64,000 nt of DNA from Diaphorobacter aerolatus (GTDB lineage: Bacteria; Pseudomonadota; Gammaproteobacteria; Burkholderiales; Burkholderiaceae_C). Within the stretch, counting starts at the first letter, position 1. Every line of letters starts with the position of its first letter. Under the pieces are notes generated by a model. The model was not told the origin of the DNA, did no database searches, and saw only the letters and a program-made list of their open reading frames with translations. A program made the position numbers and the translations under genes. This document shows positions 46,901 to 54,270 of this stretch, in pieces. Where the stretch lies: positions 4,423,501 through 4,487,500 of the forward strand of contig NZ_CP060783.1 in assembly GCF_014489535.1 (NCBI RefSeq), given 5' to 3'.

Positions 46901-47358
46901 AGAGCATTGGAAGTGTTTTGACCCAATCCAAACACGAATTCAGTCCCTATACGCTTGTCCTTGGGTTGAAGGTCTGGACGGTACTCACCAGCCACAATAG
47001 GGGTAGGATTTTTGTTGAGCTTGACCATAGGACCGCGCTCGGTTTCAACTACTTTGTTTGAAAGTAGTGAGCCTTCAAGAAGGTACTTTGCTGGGCAATA
47101 GCCATTGCTCAAATCGCGCCAAAGCTCCAAGGTGAGTACTTCCTTGTCGATACCTAATTCCTTCGCTAGAGTGCCTGTGAGCAATGGTGCGAATGGGTGG
47201 TTCTCAATGATTTTTTTATACTTGGGGTCACTGAAATTTGGGTTGATATCCTCAGGAAAGTGCTGCTTGATTTCGGCAAGCAATCCAGTCATGTTGTATT
47301 CAATTTGCTTCTCATGGTATCCGCCACTTGTCATGTTCATGAAGTCGATTACTCTCAT
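43999..47358 (-). CDS. Conjugative relaxase/helicase, MobF (TrwC/TraI) family
   Basis: A 1119-residue protein. N-terminal relaxase: Tyr14 and Tyr21 (SGGYHEKQIEYNM) are nucleophile candidates and FRHFHFDILNTA near residue 225 holds the His metal cluster. C-terminal superfamily 1 helicase: Walker A NIAGRAGAGKSTLLK near 560, Walker B CIVDEAGMADTETF, VGEKEQLQSVGYGG, and KHGYASTVHKSQGSTKDSVYYW. The tail KKLKLNKGRVM is basic. It should nick oriT, stay bound to the DNA and be exported to the recipient. It overlaps the upstream 148-residue gene (ATGA). Confidence 0.93.
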   Translation of the reverse strand: MRVIDFMNMTSGGYHEKQIEYNMTGLLAEIKQHFPEDINPNFSDPKYKKIIENHPFAPLLTGTLAKELGIDKEVLTLELWRDLSNGYCPAKYLLEGSLLSNKVVETERGPMVKLNKNPTPIVAGEYRPDLQPKDKRIGTEFVFGLGQNTSNALTALAIADPSVEKKFADIAKDIFIKNIIPQMEIDGGIRKGKDGAEIDYTSGLLIACFQHIENRGTDTSGPEPFRHFHFDILNTAMGEEDGELYSVMNDLICQNKEVYTAIFQEHLKPALEQNFGLTFKPIYLDEDRDNEYLADSERNITSWDVDDKFLPQSLRTELGKRTKEMEEFARSQGHGGFLAMEIARKESREDKSELSPSELKAEWAKWYQRHGFSAEYMKAHQDFNQVKEVEPALPTGAELMSNFMRKHKDIAFTENQWKAHVTKQLLGLTTGEKAREYAEKIFNEEGVLILEPEKAEYYKDFIEGRITDPREYKQKQIRYGRDVRFTSKTILKMEEYVVESSKARIRETKFQLDKTKIFKAIMDFEKAQKPFKGKPFQFAKGQKEAAIAALTDKGSIINIAGRAGAGKSTLLKVVVQQYEKAGFEVIGTSTSDQATKELAKSTGMNAEKCCNTAELFIAFKAGSYKFKPNTVCIVDEAGMADTETFYKLVKASNEAGAKLILVGEKEQLQSVGYGGLFKAMNERFVTKAVTDINRQIDTKDREMVEDFACGRANKAIDYLHSKGNVVIKKTNEGRLKQIVKDYVTDPKAYTEKFIVAATNLDVDTINNAIRAELKSQGKLEGPEVKIEGKDGIRRDFMEGDRIIFTKKQKSDNAGTEREKISNSERGTVIGFTRLTNGKLNTIRVKLDNGEEHFLNLGKPLNIKHGYASTVHKSQGSTKDSVYYWVSPTLNNLHQAYVACSRHRETLKMYLSNDMVESTVNKLDGKPPTKGMVKTAQLIAKKENIELAPETLKSFKETREFLNKHTYKMGSNGEQVPTQENVLDSFKQIFMAMSQTAFKKTTFDYNLGKEEEYSKYHEVKSYLSNRLKKAMGMDNDNKPLSKPQAVPIAERKPEQAPQQSKEIPIPMHVLKRLQAQRAIAAGIHVVKDKVKEIFKPEPTPEPKQPKKPEKKLKLNKGRVM

Positions 47359-47801
47359 ATCTTCACCTTTTTAGTTGTTGTTGTTTGTGTAGGTAGTGAC
47401 TTCTCCAGATCGGCTTTTACAGTGATTGAAGAGATTTCAAAGTCGTGCTTGTGAAGGAAGTCAACAAGTGCGTGGAACTCAGTCACTGGGTCATGTAGGT
47501 CCTTGTACTCAACGACACAAAGAGTCTCGTAGTCATGCTCCAGCCTGAAGAAGTAGCGTGGTGGGATTCCTTTAGGTGTGTCGTTGTCTTGCCATTCGCG
47601 CTTGATATAGCAGACGGCCAAAAAGTACGCTGAAAGGTAGTCGTTCACTTCCTGCAGGTAGTCAAGGAATACGTCCTCGCGCTTGCCTCTGAGTAAGTGA
47701 AGGTCATGGCCTATGGCTATCTGTTGCCTTCTCAAGTCTTCGCTCATGTTCTTGAGAATGGATAGCTTGGTTTGGGTGGATTTAGGGCTAGGCAAGCTCA
47801 T
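47355..47801 (-). CDS. Hypothetical protein of the relaxase operon (148 aa)
   Basis: Begins MSLPSPKSTQTKLSILKNMS; helical and charged, with FRLEHDYETLCVVEYKDLHD and a C-terminal tail PTQTTTTKKVKI that ends in the KI seen on other proteins here. It is joined to both neighbours by ATGA overlaps and could be a relaxosome partner. No family recognised. Confidence 0.65.
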   Translation of the reverse strand: MSLPSPKSTQTKLSILKNMSEDLRRQQIAIGHDLHLLRGKREDVFLDYLQEVNDYLSAYFLAVCYIKREWQDNDTPKGIPPRYFFRLEHDYETLCVVEYKDLHDPVTEFHALVDFLHKHDFEISSITVKADLEKSLPTQTTTTKKVKI

Positions 47802-48046
47802 TGAACACCTCCCTGAACCACAAAGTACAACTGGGCTATCTGCTCCTTGAGCTCGCGTATTTCAGCGGTGAGACTTGCTACCTCTTGGTGTAGCTGCTGC
47901 GTGTCCTGGTAGCGTTCCAGGGCGATACGGTAGGCTCTGGATTTGCCTTGCTTTTCGCTGAGCTTGTGTTCGCTCATGATTGCCTTGAGAACCTTGTCGT
48001 CCTCAGGGAACACCTTCAATCCGTCGATACGAATGTGTTGTCTCAT
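47798..48046 (-). CDS. Possible relaxosome accessory DNA-binding protein (82 aa)
   Basis: Begins MRQHIRIDGLKVFPEDDKVL; SEKQGKSRAYRIALERYQDT could be the second helix of a ribbon-helix-helix fold, followed by a leucine-rich coiled coil (VASLTAEIRELKEQIAQLYF). Small proteins of this type (TrwA, TraY) bind oriT beside MobF relaxases. Assignment rests on size and context. Confidence 0.55.
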   Translation of the reverse strand: MRQHIRIDGLKVFPEDDKVLKAIMSEHKLSEKQGKSRAYRIALERYQDTQQLHQEVASLTAEIRELKEQIAQLYFVVQGGVQ

Positions 48047-48049
48047 GGC

Positions 48050-48895
48050 TCACCTCACAATCCAAGCAAGGGACCCGACAAAGTAGGCAAGTGCGCCAAT
48101 CTGGAACCACATGAATTGATTCTTCAGGCTTTTAAACTTCTTGGATAAAGCTTTGCCTGTTAAAAGTATGTGGTCACGGTCTTCAATGATTGTCTCAAGT
48201 GCCTGTTCTTTTTCTTTTAGGACTGTGGAAAGTTGAGAGCTATGTTCCTCAAATTGCGCTTGAACATTAGTCCAAGTGTTCAAAATCCTATCCATATTAG
48301 CTTGGTGTCTTTCCTCTAAAATTTTTCTTTTAGTATCCCAAGCCAATGTTGCTCTTGGGATTGAACACCTTATGTAGTCGGAGTAGTCATAAGCTTTCTG
48401 AACAAGTAAAGCAGGGTCGTTTACATAGCGAGCTAACCTTTTTGTTAAAAGGTGGATAAGTCTAGTGTTGATTCTTGATCTGCTTTCTGTATCTTGGTGG
48501 AAGTCGTAATAACGAATGAAGAATTCTGCTCTGTACTTAGTACCTTCACTCAAAGATAAAGCGTAATTCAGTGCGCCGTCTAAAAGGACGAAGTGTAGTG
48601 AATGGTGAACACTATAACCATGCTCTTTTAAAAGCTGGTGGGCATGTTCATGACGGGTTACATGGTATCCAGTCCAGTATTTTTTATCAATGTTTACTAC
48701 ATTGACAACAGTAGTCTTTTTTTCAGTGTCAGCGTAGCCACCTTGAGGAATGTCCTCGTTTGGCATTTCTAACTTGAGGTCTTTGACTGGTAAATTGTCA
48801 TTCCAGAAATTAAACCATTTGGTTACGCACTCATTGGTGCTTAGATTGTCGAATTCGTTTTTCTCAGGAATTCCTTTGAGCTTGTTGTTGTTCAT
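48050..48895 (-). CDS. Tail-anchored HExxH protein, paralog 2 (281 aa)
   Basis: Shares with the next gene the block WFxFWND and an HExxH motif (HEHAH at residues 82-86) typical of zinc metallopeptidases. Further shared parts: FIRYYDFH, LARYVNDPALL. A coiled coil (residues about 205-255) leads to a C-terminal membrane segment FMWFQIGALAYFVGSLAWIV, so the catalytic part should face the cytoplasm. Part of the relaxase operon. The family is unknown to me; the peptidase role is inferred from the motif only. Confidence 0.62.
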   Translation of the reverse strand: MNNNKLKGIPEKNEFDNLSTNECVTKWFNFWNDNLPVKDLKLEMPNEDIPQGGYADTEKKTTVVNVVNIDKKYWTGYHVTRHEHAHQLLKEHGYSVHHSLHFVLLDGALNYALSLSEGTKYRAEFFIRYYDFHQDTESRSRINTRLIHLLTKRLARYVNDPALLVQKAYDYSDYIRCSIPRATLAWDTKRKILEERHQANMDRILNTWTNVQAQFEEHSSQLSTVLKEKEQALETIIEDRDHILLTGKALSKKFKSLKNQFMWFQIGALAYFVGSLAWIVR

Positions 48896-48920
48896 TCTTG
48901 TTTCCTTGTTGTTGTTCTTG

Positions 48921-49694
48921 TTAAATTACTGCTGCTATCAAACTCACCAAACCAAATACACAAGTTAAAATTTTAAATATTGTATTTTTGGTTTTTAGCT
49001 TGCCTATCTCTTCGTCTTTACTTTGAATGATTTCCTTGTAATCATTGTTTGACTCACTCCATTTGCTAAAAAGGTCTTCAATCTCCAAAGTATGTTTTGT
49101 GTTGCTTTGAAGATAAAGCTTTTCATAGTTGTACTTCTTGGAGCTTGTAGCACCTGTAATCATTTCGGCATAGATATCAGCTTTAGAGCAAAGAGTGTTA
49201 ATGTCATTGACATGACGACTCAATCGTTTAATTGCTATGAACATTGCTCTTATATTCACGTTGCCATTGGCTCTATCGTTTTCATGAAGGTCATAGAACC
49301 TTATGAAATATTCGCCTTTATTTCCCATTAGATTTCTGAAATGATAAATGATTGCGTTCTGAACTAAGCAAAATTGAAGTGTGTGAACATGGAAATAGTG
49401 TTGTTGAGCTAAAATGTGGTGAACATGCTCATGAACAACGATATCAAAGTAGTGCCAAGTTTTGTCATTGACCAGGCTATTATTGAATGTTGTAGTGTTT
49501 TCTCTTATATCTGCTTGCGCTGCAGTTTCGTTACCTAAGTCGGAAAATTTGTGAGTCAAGCCTTCAATTGGATATCTATCATTCCAGAAGTGAAACCAGT
49601 AACTTACGAATTCCCTATCACTCATATTCTGTTTTATAGATAGTCCTGATTTTGTTGGTATCAAGAACTTTTGTTTTTTCTTTTGTTCTAGCAT
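48921..49694 (-). CDS. Tail-anchored HExxH protein, paralog 1 (257 aa)
   Basis: Contains YWFHFWNDRYPIEGL, HEHVH at residues 88-92 within DIVVHEHVHHILAQQ, FIRFYDLHEND, LSRHVNDINTLC, and a C-terminal coiled coil plus hydrophobic end NTIFKILTCVFGLVSLIAAVI. First gene of the relaxase operon. The HEHxHxxL core is conserved between the paralogs although the proteins are otherwise diverged, which supports a functional site. Confidence 0.62.
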   Translation of the reverse strand: MLEQKKKQKFLIPTKSGLSIKQNMSDREFVSYWFHFWNDRYPIEGLTHKFSDLGNETAAQADIRENTTTFNNSLVNDKTWHYFDIVVHEHVHHILAQQHYFHVHTLQFCLVQNAIIYHFRNLMGNKGEYFIRFYDLHENDRANGNVNIRAMFIAIKRLSRHVNDINTLCSKADIYAEMITGATSSKKYNYEKLYLQSNTKHTLEIEDLFSKWSESNNDYKEIIQSKDEEIGKLKTKNTIFKILTCVFGLVSLIAAVI

Positions 49695-49725
49695 ATTTAT
49701 TCCTTTTCTTGTTCTTATAGGAATA

Positions 49726-49753
49726 TTAATAGCACAAAAAAAGGAAATTTCAA
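49726..49753 (-). promoter_or_regulatory. Promoter of the relaxase operon
   Basis: Reverse strand -35 TTGAAA, 16-bp spacer ending TGC, -10 TATTAA. Confidence 0.65.
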
Positions 49754-49774
49754 GGTTAAACCTTACATTTTTTT

Positions 49775-50028
49775 TAAAAGTGGCTGTAAGCCTTTCTGGT
49801 ATTCGGTTTCAAGGGTTTTTTACTAAGAATACATTTTAATGCGTTGGGTGCTTTGATCGTTAGACGCTAAACGAAGTGACAGAATATTGCGTAGCATAGA
49901 GGGGTATTAATATGACTTGGAATGACATTGCTATTTATTAAACGGTTCTTAATGTGACTTGGCATGACATTAAACGGTTATTAAACTGTTATTAATAGGT
50001 TCTTAATACATTCTTAAAGTTTTGGGCC
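49775..50028. repeat. Direct-repeat region between relaxase and partition genes; candidate oriT/stability site
   Basis: Non-coding. A 17-bp repeat TGACTTGG(A/C)ATGACATT occurs at 49913 and 49955. Four 9-mers (G/T/C)(G/A)TT(A/C)TTAA start at 49976, 49987, 49998 and 50009, exactly 11 bp apart, with a fifth at 49944. Upstream is an imperfect inverted repeat CGTTAG-ACG-CTAAACG (49858-49873) and GCGTAGCATAGAGG (49890), a possible nic neighbourhood. In IncW plasmid R388 oriT and the StbA-binding direct repeats lie between the relaxase genes and the stb genes; the layout here is the same. Confidence 0.55.
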
Positions 50029-50056
50029 TTGTTTTTTTGTTTTTGTCTGCTATTCT
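50029..50056 (+). promoter_or_regulatory. Promoter of the gene at 50081
   Basis: TTGTTT, 16-bp spacer ending TGC, TATTCT. The 11-bp repeats end just upstream, so their binding protein could regulate this promoter. Confidence 0.6.
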
Positions 50057-50080
50057 TTAAATAAAGGATAGGAGACTGAA

Positions 50081-50839
50081 ATGAATGATAATTACAATGA
50101 TATTGAGGCTTTTGTTTCGTCAATGGAACAAAAGGTGAAAGATATGTCTGAATCAAATGTGAACGTAGTGAGGAAGAACTATGCTCACTTTGAGAAGCTT
50201 TATGAGCTTCACAAATCAAATCCAAACCTTGCGCAAGCTGTCGGTCAAACTGCTGGTGAGCAAGTAGCGTTACTTTTACTGTCTAAGGGTGTGTGCAATT
50301 CGGAAGGTGGCGCTCTCTCTATCAATCAGGTTCATAACCTAATGAGCCGTGTACGCAAGGAACGCACTGTAAAATTGAGAGCAAATGAGGACGGCAAACT
50401 TGACCTAACAGGCGTTACTCTTACTGTTCCGAAGGTTGCCAAACCCTCTAAAACGCCTGTTGTAGCCCCTGAACCCGTTGCCGTGGTGCCTACCCCTGCG
50501 CCTGAGGTTAAAAGGGCACAATTGACGCCTAAACCAAACCCTGAATTGAAGTATGGGTTTATTCCCGTCATTGTTCCTGGTGTAGAACCTATTGAGATTA
50601 CAGACTGGAAGTTACATGGTCAAAGAGTCAAGGACGAAGTGAAGATTAAAGATAGTGTTCCTCTGGTGTGGACTGGTGAAGATCAGTTCATGCATGAGGC
50701 TATCTATACGGCTGCTCAGAATTACCGTCTTAGACTTCCAAGCGAGATTTACAAACTTGAGGCTAAATTAGAAAACGTTTGGATGGGTGAGGCTATCAAC
50801 GCCGTCTTCGAGAAAACTATTTATATCAAAAGACAATGA
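50081..50839 (+). CDS. Putative DNA-binding stability protein (252 aa)
   Basis: Helical N-terminal domain (LAQAVGQTAGEQVALLLLSKG; LSINQVHNLMSRVRKER) that could hold an HTH, a Pro/Val/Ala linker (residues 120-150) and a C-terminal domain (YGFIPVIVPGVEPIEITDWK; SVPLVWTGEDQFMHEAIYTA). By position it matches StbA of IncW plasmids, divergent from the relaxase genes and behind direct repeats; sequence similarity is not evident by eye. GGAGA site. Confidence 0.55.
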   Translation: MNDNYNDIEAFVSSMEQKVKDMSESNVNVVRKNYAHFEKLYELHKSNPNLAQAVGQTAGEQVALLLLSKGVCNSEGGALSINQVHNLMSRVRKERTVKLRANEDGKLDLTGVTLTVPKVAKPSKTPVVAPEPVAVVPTPAPEVKRAQLTPKPNPELKYGFIPVIVPGVEPIEITDWKLHGQRVKDEVKIKDSVPLVWTGEDQFMHEAIYTAAQNYRLRLPSEIYKLEAKLENVWMGEAINAVFEKTIYIKRQ

Positions 50840-50851
50840 TTATTTGGGCAT

Positions 50852-50879
50852 AAAAAAACCAGCATTGCGCTGGTTTTTC
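50852..50879. terminator. Bidirectional terminator
   Basis: AAAAAAACCAGCATTGCGCTGGTTTTT between two convergent genes. Confidence 0.85.
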
Positions 50880-50882
50880 TGT

Positions 50883-51641
50883 TTAGAAGACTTTGCTCCA
50901 AATTGCCTCTGTTCTGTTTTTCAATTGTGAGGCTAAGATTCTGGATTTGAAGTCGCCTTTTTTATCTTCAATGATTGTATTTAAAGGATACTGTTTCAAC
51001 AATGTTTGAAAGTCCGAGGTCGGTACATTGTTGAAGGTAACTACTGTACCTTTGCCTGAGACAATACTATCTTTGACAAAATTGTTTTCATCAAATGCGG
51101 TTACGATTGCCTCTTTACCGTTTGCTTTCATGATTGACTCATTCAAGACAAAGATTACTCTGAAGTCATTGGTAGTTTCTTTGAACAACTGGTTCAGTCT
51201 AGATAAGCCGACAATACTTTTATCCAAGGTAGCAACTGGAACTATGAACACTGGTGTGTTCTGCGCCATATCCATACCCATGAGATAAGTATCTAAATCC
51301 CCCAAGACTTCGGTAAAGATATCAATGAATGCTGCTGGAGTATCAATGATAGTTACTTTGGCTTGCTCGTCTGCTGAGTTTATGAACGGCGCATTGTCCA
51401 AGCGAACGTCAAAACTTTTGGCATTGTAGAGTTTCACTAAGTCCTTGTGATTGATATCCCCTGAAAGAATATTCAAGTCGTAATTTGGTCTACACTGCTT
51501 GAAGAACTCAATCAAGGTACAAAGAATCAATGATTTACCTACGCCACCTTCATTTGATATTGGAATCAAAGTAAACTTGTCGTGGGGCATTGATAGTGTA
51601 GCTGTAGGCTCTGCACTAGGTTTAATGTTTGTTGCATTCAT
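50883..51641 (-). CDS. ParA/StbB-like ATPase
   Basis: A 252-residue P-loop ATPase with deviant Walker A NEGGVGKS at residues 30-37 (the signature Lys two residues before GK is replaced by Glu/Gly), VTIIDTPAAF as the switch region and VFIVPVATLDKSIVGLSRL. This is the ParA/MinD superfamily, closer in form to StbB of conjugative plasmids. It should work in inheritance or in positioning the transfer DNA. Class A operator upstream; it converges with the gene at 50081. Confidence 0.78.
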   Translation of the reverse strand: MNATNIKPSAEPTATLSMPHDKFTLIPISNEGGVGKSLILCTLIEFFKQCRPNYDLNILSGDINHKDLVKLYNAKSFDVRLDNAPFINSADEQAKVTIIDTPAAFIDIFTEVLGDLDTYLMGMDMAQNTPVFIVPVATLDKSIVGLSRLNQLFKETTNDFRVIFVLNESIMKANGKEAIVTAFDENNFVKDSIVSGKGTVVTFNNVPTSDFQTLLKQYPLNTIIEDKKGDFKSRILASQLKNRTEAIWSKVF

Positions 51642-51670
51642 AGTTATTTCCTTTTCTTGTTATGCAACAT

Positions 51671-51710
51671 TCATTTAAGCAGATATATTGAAAAAATCAA
51701 TACCTCTTTC
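51671..51710 (-). promoter_or_regulatory. Class A palindromic operator/promoter of the ParA-like gene
   Basis: TATTGA-AAAAA-TCAATA at 51686-51702; reverse-strand -35 TTGATT, 16-bp spacer ending TGC, -10 TTAAAT. Confidence 0.75.
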
Positions 51711-51716
51711 CAGTTT

Positions 51717-52467
51717 TTACGCAGGAACTTGAAAGAAATCTTTGTTTTTATTCTTTAGTTTCCTGTATTCAAGTTTGTCTTGATTGCTCAGTTCATTGTT
51801 CTTCATGTAGCTAGGGCAATCATAAATAGCGTATAGCGCCACTTCTTCATTCAGCCTGGTCAAGACATTCCCCCGATTACTTTTATGTGCGATAAGGGGA
51901 TCTGGTGAACTATGGACGATAGAACCACCTGAGCGCTTGCTAGTTTGACCATGTGAGGGTCAATGTCCTGTAGCTCCAAGTAGAGGTTCTGTATCGCCTC
52001 CTTGCCTTGCGAGTGGTAGAGAGCATGGAGTTGCCCCAGTATGAGAGAGCCACCACCTACGCAACAGTCATGGATTGAGTTCGGCGTTCTCTCTTGGGCT
52101 ACCTGTAAAGCACCCAGCAATTGCGATACGTCCCATGGCGTGAAGAATTGCCCAAGGTCCTCACCCAAATACTGGTCATACTGCGAGCTCATGACGTCGA
52201 AGAATGGCTCATTCTCGGCAATCAGGCTGAGCCATGTCTTGAACATTTCTACAAGCTGTTCCTGGTCGGACACACTCAGGTCAGTAGGGGACTTGGCGTA
52301 GTGAGGATTGAGGCTCATGTACCCCTTGGGAAAGCTCGCTCCCATAGCTTGGGGTTCGTGAGGTTGTTAAAGGCAATCTGAAAGAGGGCTTCCAGTGCCT
52401 GCTTTGGCCGGCGAATGGTTTTTGAGGACTTGACCAGTTCCTCAATCTGCTTAGAGAGTGTCTTCAT
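51717..52467 (-). CDS. Short degenerate N6-methylase-like protein, paralog B (two frameshifts)
   Basis: As given, the frame is broken twice. Adding one base at the GGG 52328-52330 joins MKTLSKQIEELVKSSKTIRR to FPKGYMSLNPHYAKS, and one at the C run 51870-51874 extends the end as VIGGNVLTRLNEEVALYAIY to a stop at 51717. The restored protein has about 250 residues, like its upstream paralog. It has LGQFFTPWDVSQLL and a SAM-site-like CCVGGGSLIL, as in HsdM-type methylases, but no NPPY/NPPF catalytic motif follows and there is no target-recognition domain. ATGA overlap with the paralog. Confidence 0.7.
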
Positions 52468-53213
52468 AGTTGCCCCTCCAGTTCGCTAACCTTCGTCCCA
52501 TAGGTTTCCATGTAGGCATACAAGCCCTTGAGATCGCTGGTGAAGACATAGGAAAGTGTCTTGGGGTCATTCGTCACGTAGTAGCGATAGTCAATGATTC
52601 CGTGCCCACGGTGTACGAAGAGGCTACCCAGTGGAACCGTGAAACGGATACAGGGAATGACGATTTGGCAAGCAGTGAGCAACACCATTTTGGGGTCGAT
52701 ATCTACTGCTTGAAGGTGTACCAGATTGAGCCTGGCTGGTGTGTCCTCGTAGATTGTGCGTAGTGGCGCGAGTAGTAATGAACCTGCTCCGCAACCCCCA
52801 CAATCTGAGATAAATATCGGCTTGTCCTCGACCGACACTTCAATGAATTTGGCCGCGCCTGTTGCCACTTTGGACGGCGTGAGGAATTGCCCCAGTTGTA
52901 TGGCAAGCTTTTGGTTCGGGAAACCAATGAGCTCAAACACGTCCGTGAAGGGTGGGTTGCTATCCACCATTTCAATGTAGTCCTTGGCAATCTCAACCAA
53001 GAGTGCGAAGTCTTGGGGTGCGTCCCTGTACTCACTGAGTCCATTGAGTACCCAGTCTGCGGAGAATACGTCCCAGTCATTGAGCTTGATGTACATGCTC
53101 GCCTGCTTGAGCGATAGCTGAGCAATGTCATGGATAACTTTGACCGGGGTAAGGCCCAGTTTGGAACTCTGGACAAGCCTCTCAATCTTTTTCTGAATAG
53201 TGTCATTTTTCAT
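52464..53213 (-). CDS. Short degenerate N6-methylase-like protein, paralog A (249 aa)
   Basis: Contains LGQFLTPSKVATGAAKFIEV, SAM-site-like ISDCGGCGAGSLLLAPL and AVDIDPKMVLLTACQIVIP, in the same order as HsdM/N6-adenine methylases. Where motif IV (NPPF/Y) should follow there is only VTNDPKTLSYVF. An NPPF does occur, but before GQFLTP, so it cannot be motif IV. I infer a SAM- or DNA-binding protein without methylation activity, possibly an antirestriction decoy or regulator. Confidence 0.72.
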   Translation of the reverse strand: MKNDTIQKKIERLVQSSKLGLTPVKVIHDIAQLSLKQASMYIKLNDWDVFSADWVLNGLSEYRDAPQDFALLVEIAKDYIEMVDSNPPFTDVFELIGFPNQKLAIQLGQFLTPSKVATGAAKFIEVSVEDKPIFISDCGGCGAGSLLLAPLRTIYEDTPARLNLVHLQAVDIDPKMVLLTACQIVIPCIRFTVPLGSLFVHRGHGIIDYRYYVTNDPKTLSYVFTSDLKGLYAYMETYGTKVSELEGQL

Positions 53214-53221
53214 ATGTCTCC

Positions 53222-54253
53222 TTAAATTTTGAATCGGTTTGTTATTACTTCCTTTGTGGAAAGATTATCTTCAAGCGATAAAGCAAGCTTCCTCGCATTG
53301 AGCTTTGGAATGAACTCATGTGCTCTCTCACCGTTGAAAGGGAAGTCGTAGCGCTCAGCAATCCTGTTAGCAATCCCCCAAGGATCTGAGTAGAAATCTT
53401 CGGATTCCTTGACTAGGTATTCCATGTACTTCAAAAAGTACTCTTCATTGTTCATGTCATTGATATAAAACTTAGGATAGAGGTCTGGACGGATTTCAAT
53501 CGCCTTCTTTTGAAATTCTTTATCACAAAGCATATAGAGTGGTGGATTGGCTAGGCTCGCGCTACTCAGTACCCAGTCAATGTATTCAGGTTGTTCCATT
53601 ACATAGGTCGCATACTTGAAACGAAGGGTATTCTTTTTACCCTCAACCAGTTTCTTAGCCTCTTCAATTGAAGGAAAGCTAGTTTGCTCAGAATCATTGA
53701 GTACCTTAGAAACAGGGAAACCACAAATCTCAAAAGTATTGATTGCCTCAGGACTTGTCAAAAGTTCATGTGGAACTGAAACCATGTACTCTTCAAGTTC
53801 GTTTGGTAGAACCTTCCAGTATTGCCAATAGCGAATCCAAAAGGAAGTATTCATACGCTGCTCTTTCGTACATAACTGAATGTTGTTAGGGTTAAATTTC
53901 AAATAAGCTTCCATGAGTTCAAAATCTTGAACGTCGAGGTGGTTGTCGCCAAATGGAATTACTTCAAGGAAGTTGTCACCTGTTGATTCAGCGAAGTCCA
54001 TAAGAAACTGCTTACTAGCAATAATCTCGCGTGGAACATGCTCTATTACTTCTTCGTCGGCATAAATCATTGCCGCAACCAAAGGAATGTTATGAAGGTT
54101 CTCAGCCACAAACTCAGTCGTTACCTCCAGGCGATTGCCGTTTTCATTTGCTGCTAATATGCAATCAACGTCCGTCCAGAATTCTTTATAGATAGGGTCG
54201 TTGATATCTGCTGTATCGTTTTCAATGTGATACAAAAATTCTTGCTTGTTCAT
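53222..54253 (-). CDS. Hypothetical protein (343 aa)
   Basis: Begins MNKQEFLYHIENDTADINDP. Helical throughout, with repeated short units of the form (Y/F)-x-P-x(2)-(L/I) (HNIPLVAAMIYADEEVIEHV; EVIPFGDNHLDVQDFELMEA; YWQYWKVLPNELEEYMVSVP), suggesting a helical-repeat (DUF4116-like) protein. Third gene of the iteron-controlled operon. No catalytic motif. Confidence 0.62.
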   Translation of the reverse strand: MNKQEFLYHIENDTADINDPIYKEFWTDVDCILAANENGNRLEVTTEFVAENLHNIPLVAAMIYADEEVIEHVPREIIASKQFLMDFAESTGDNFLEVIPFGDNHLDVQDFELMEAYLKFNPNNIQLCTKEQRMNTSFWIRYWQYWKVLPNELEEYMVSVPHELLTSPEAINTFEICGFPVSKVLNDSEQTSFPSIEEAKKLVEGKKNTLRFKYATYVMEQPEYIDWVLSSASLANPPLYMLCDKEFQKKAIEIRPDLYPKFYINDMNNEEYFLKYMEYLVKESEDFYSDPWGIANRIAERYDFPFNGERAHEFIPKLNARKLALSLEDNLSTKEVITNRFKI

Positions 54254-54270
54254 AGTGTTGTCTCCTAAAA

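Noticed and set aside
52920..52935. NPPF in methylase-like paralog A taken as catalytic motif IV
   Set aside because: It lies before GQFLTP and the SAM motif, opposite to the order in HsdM-type enzymes.
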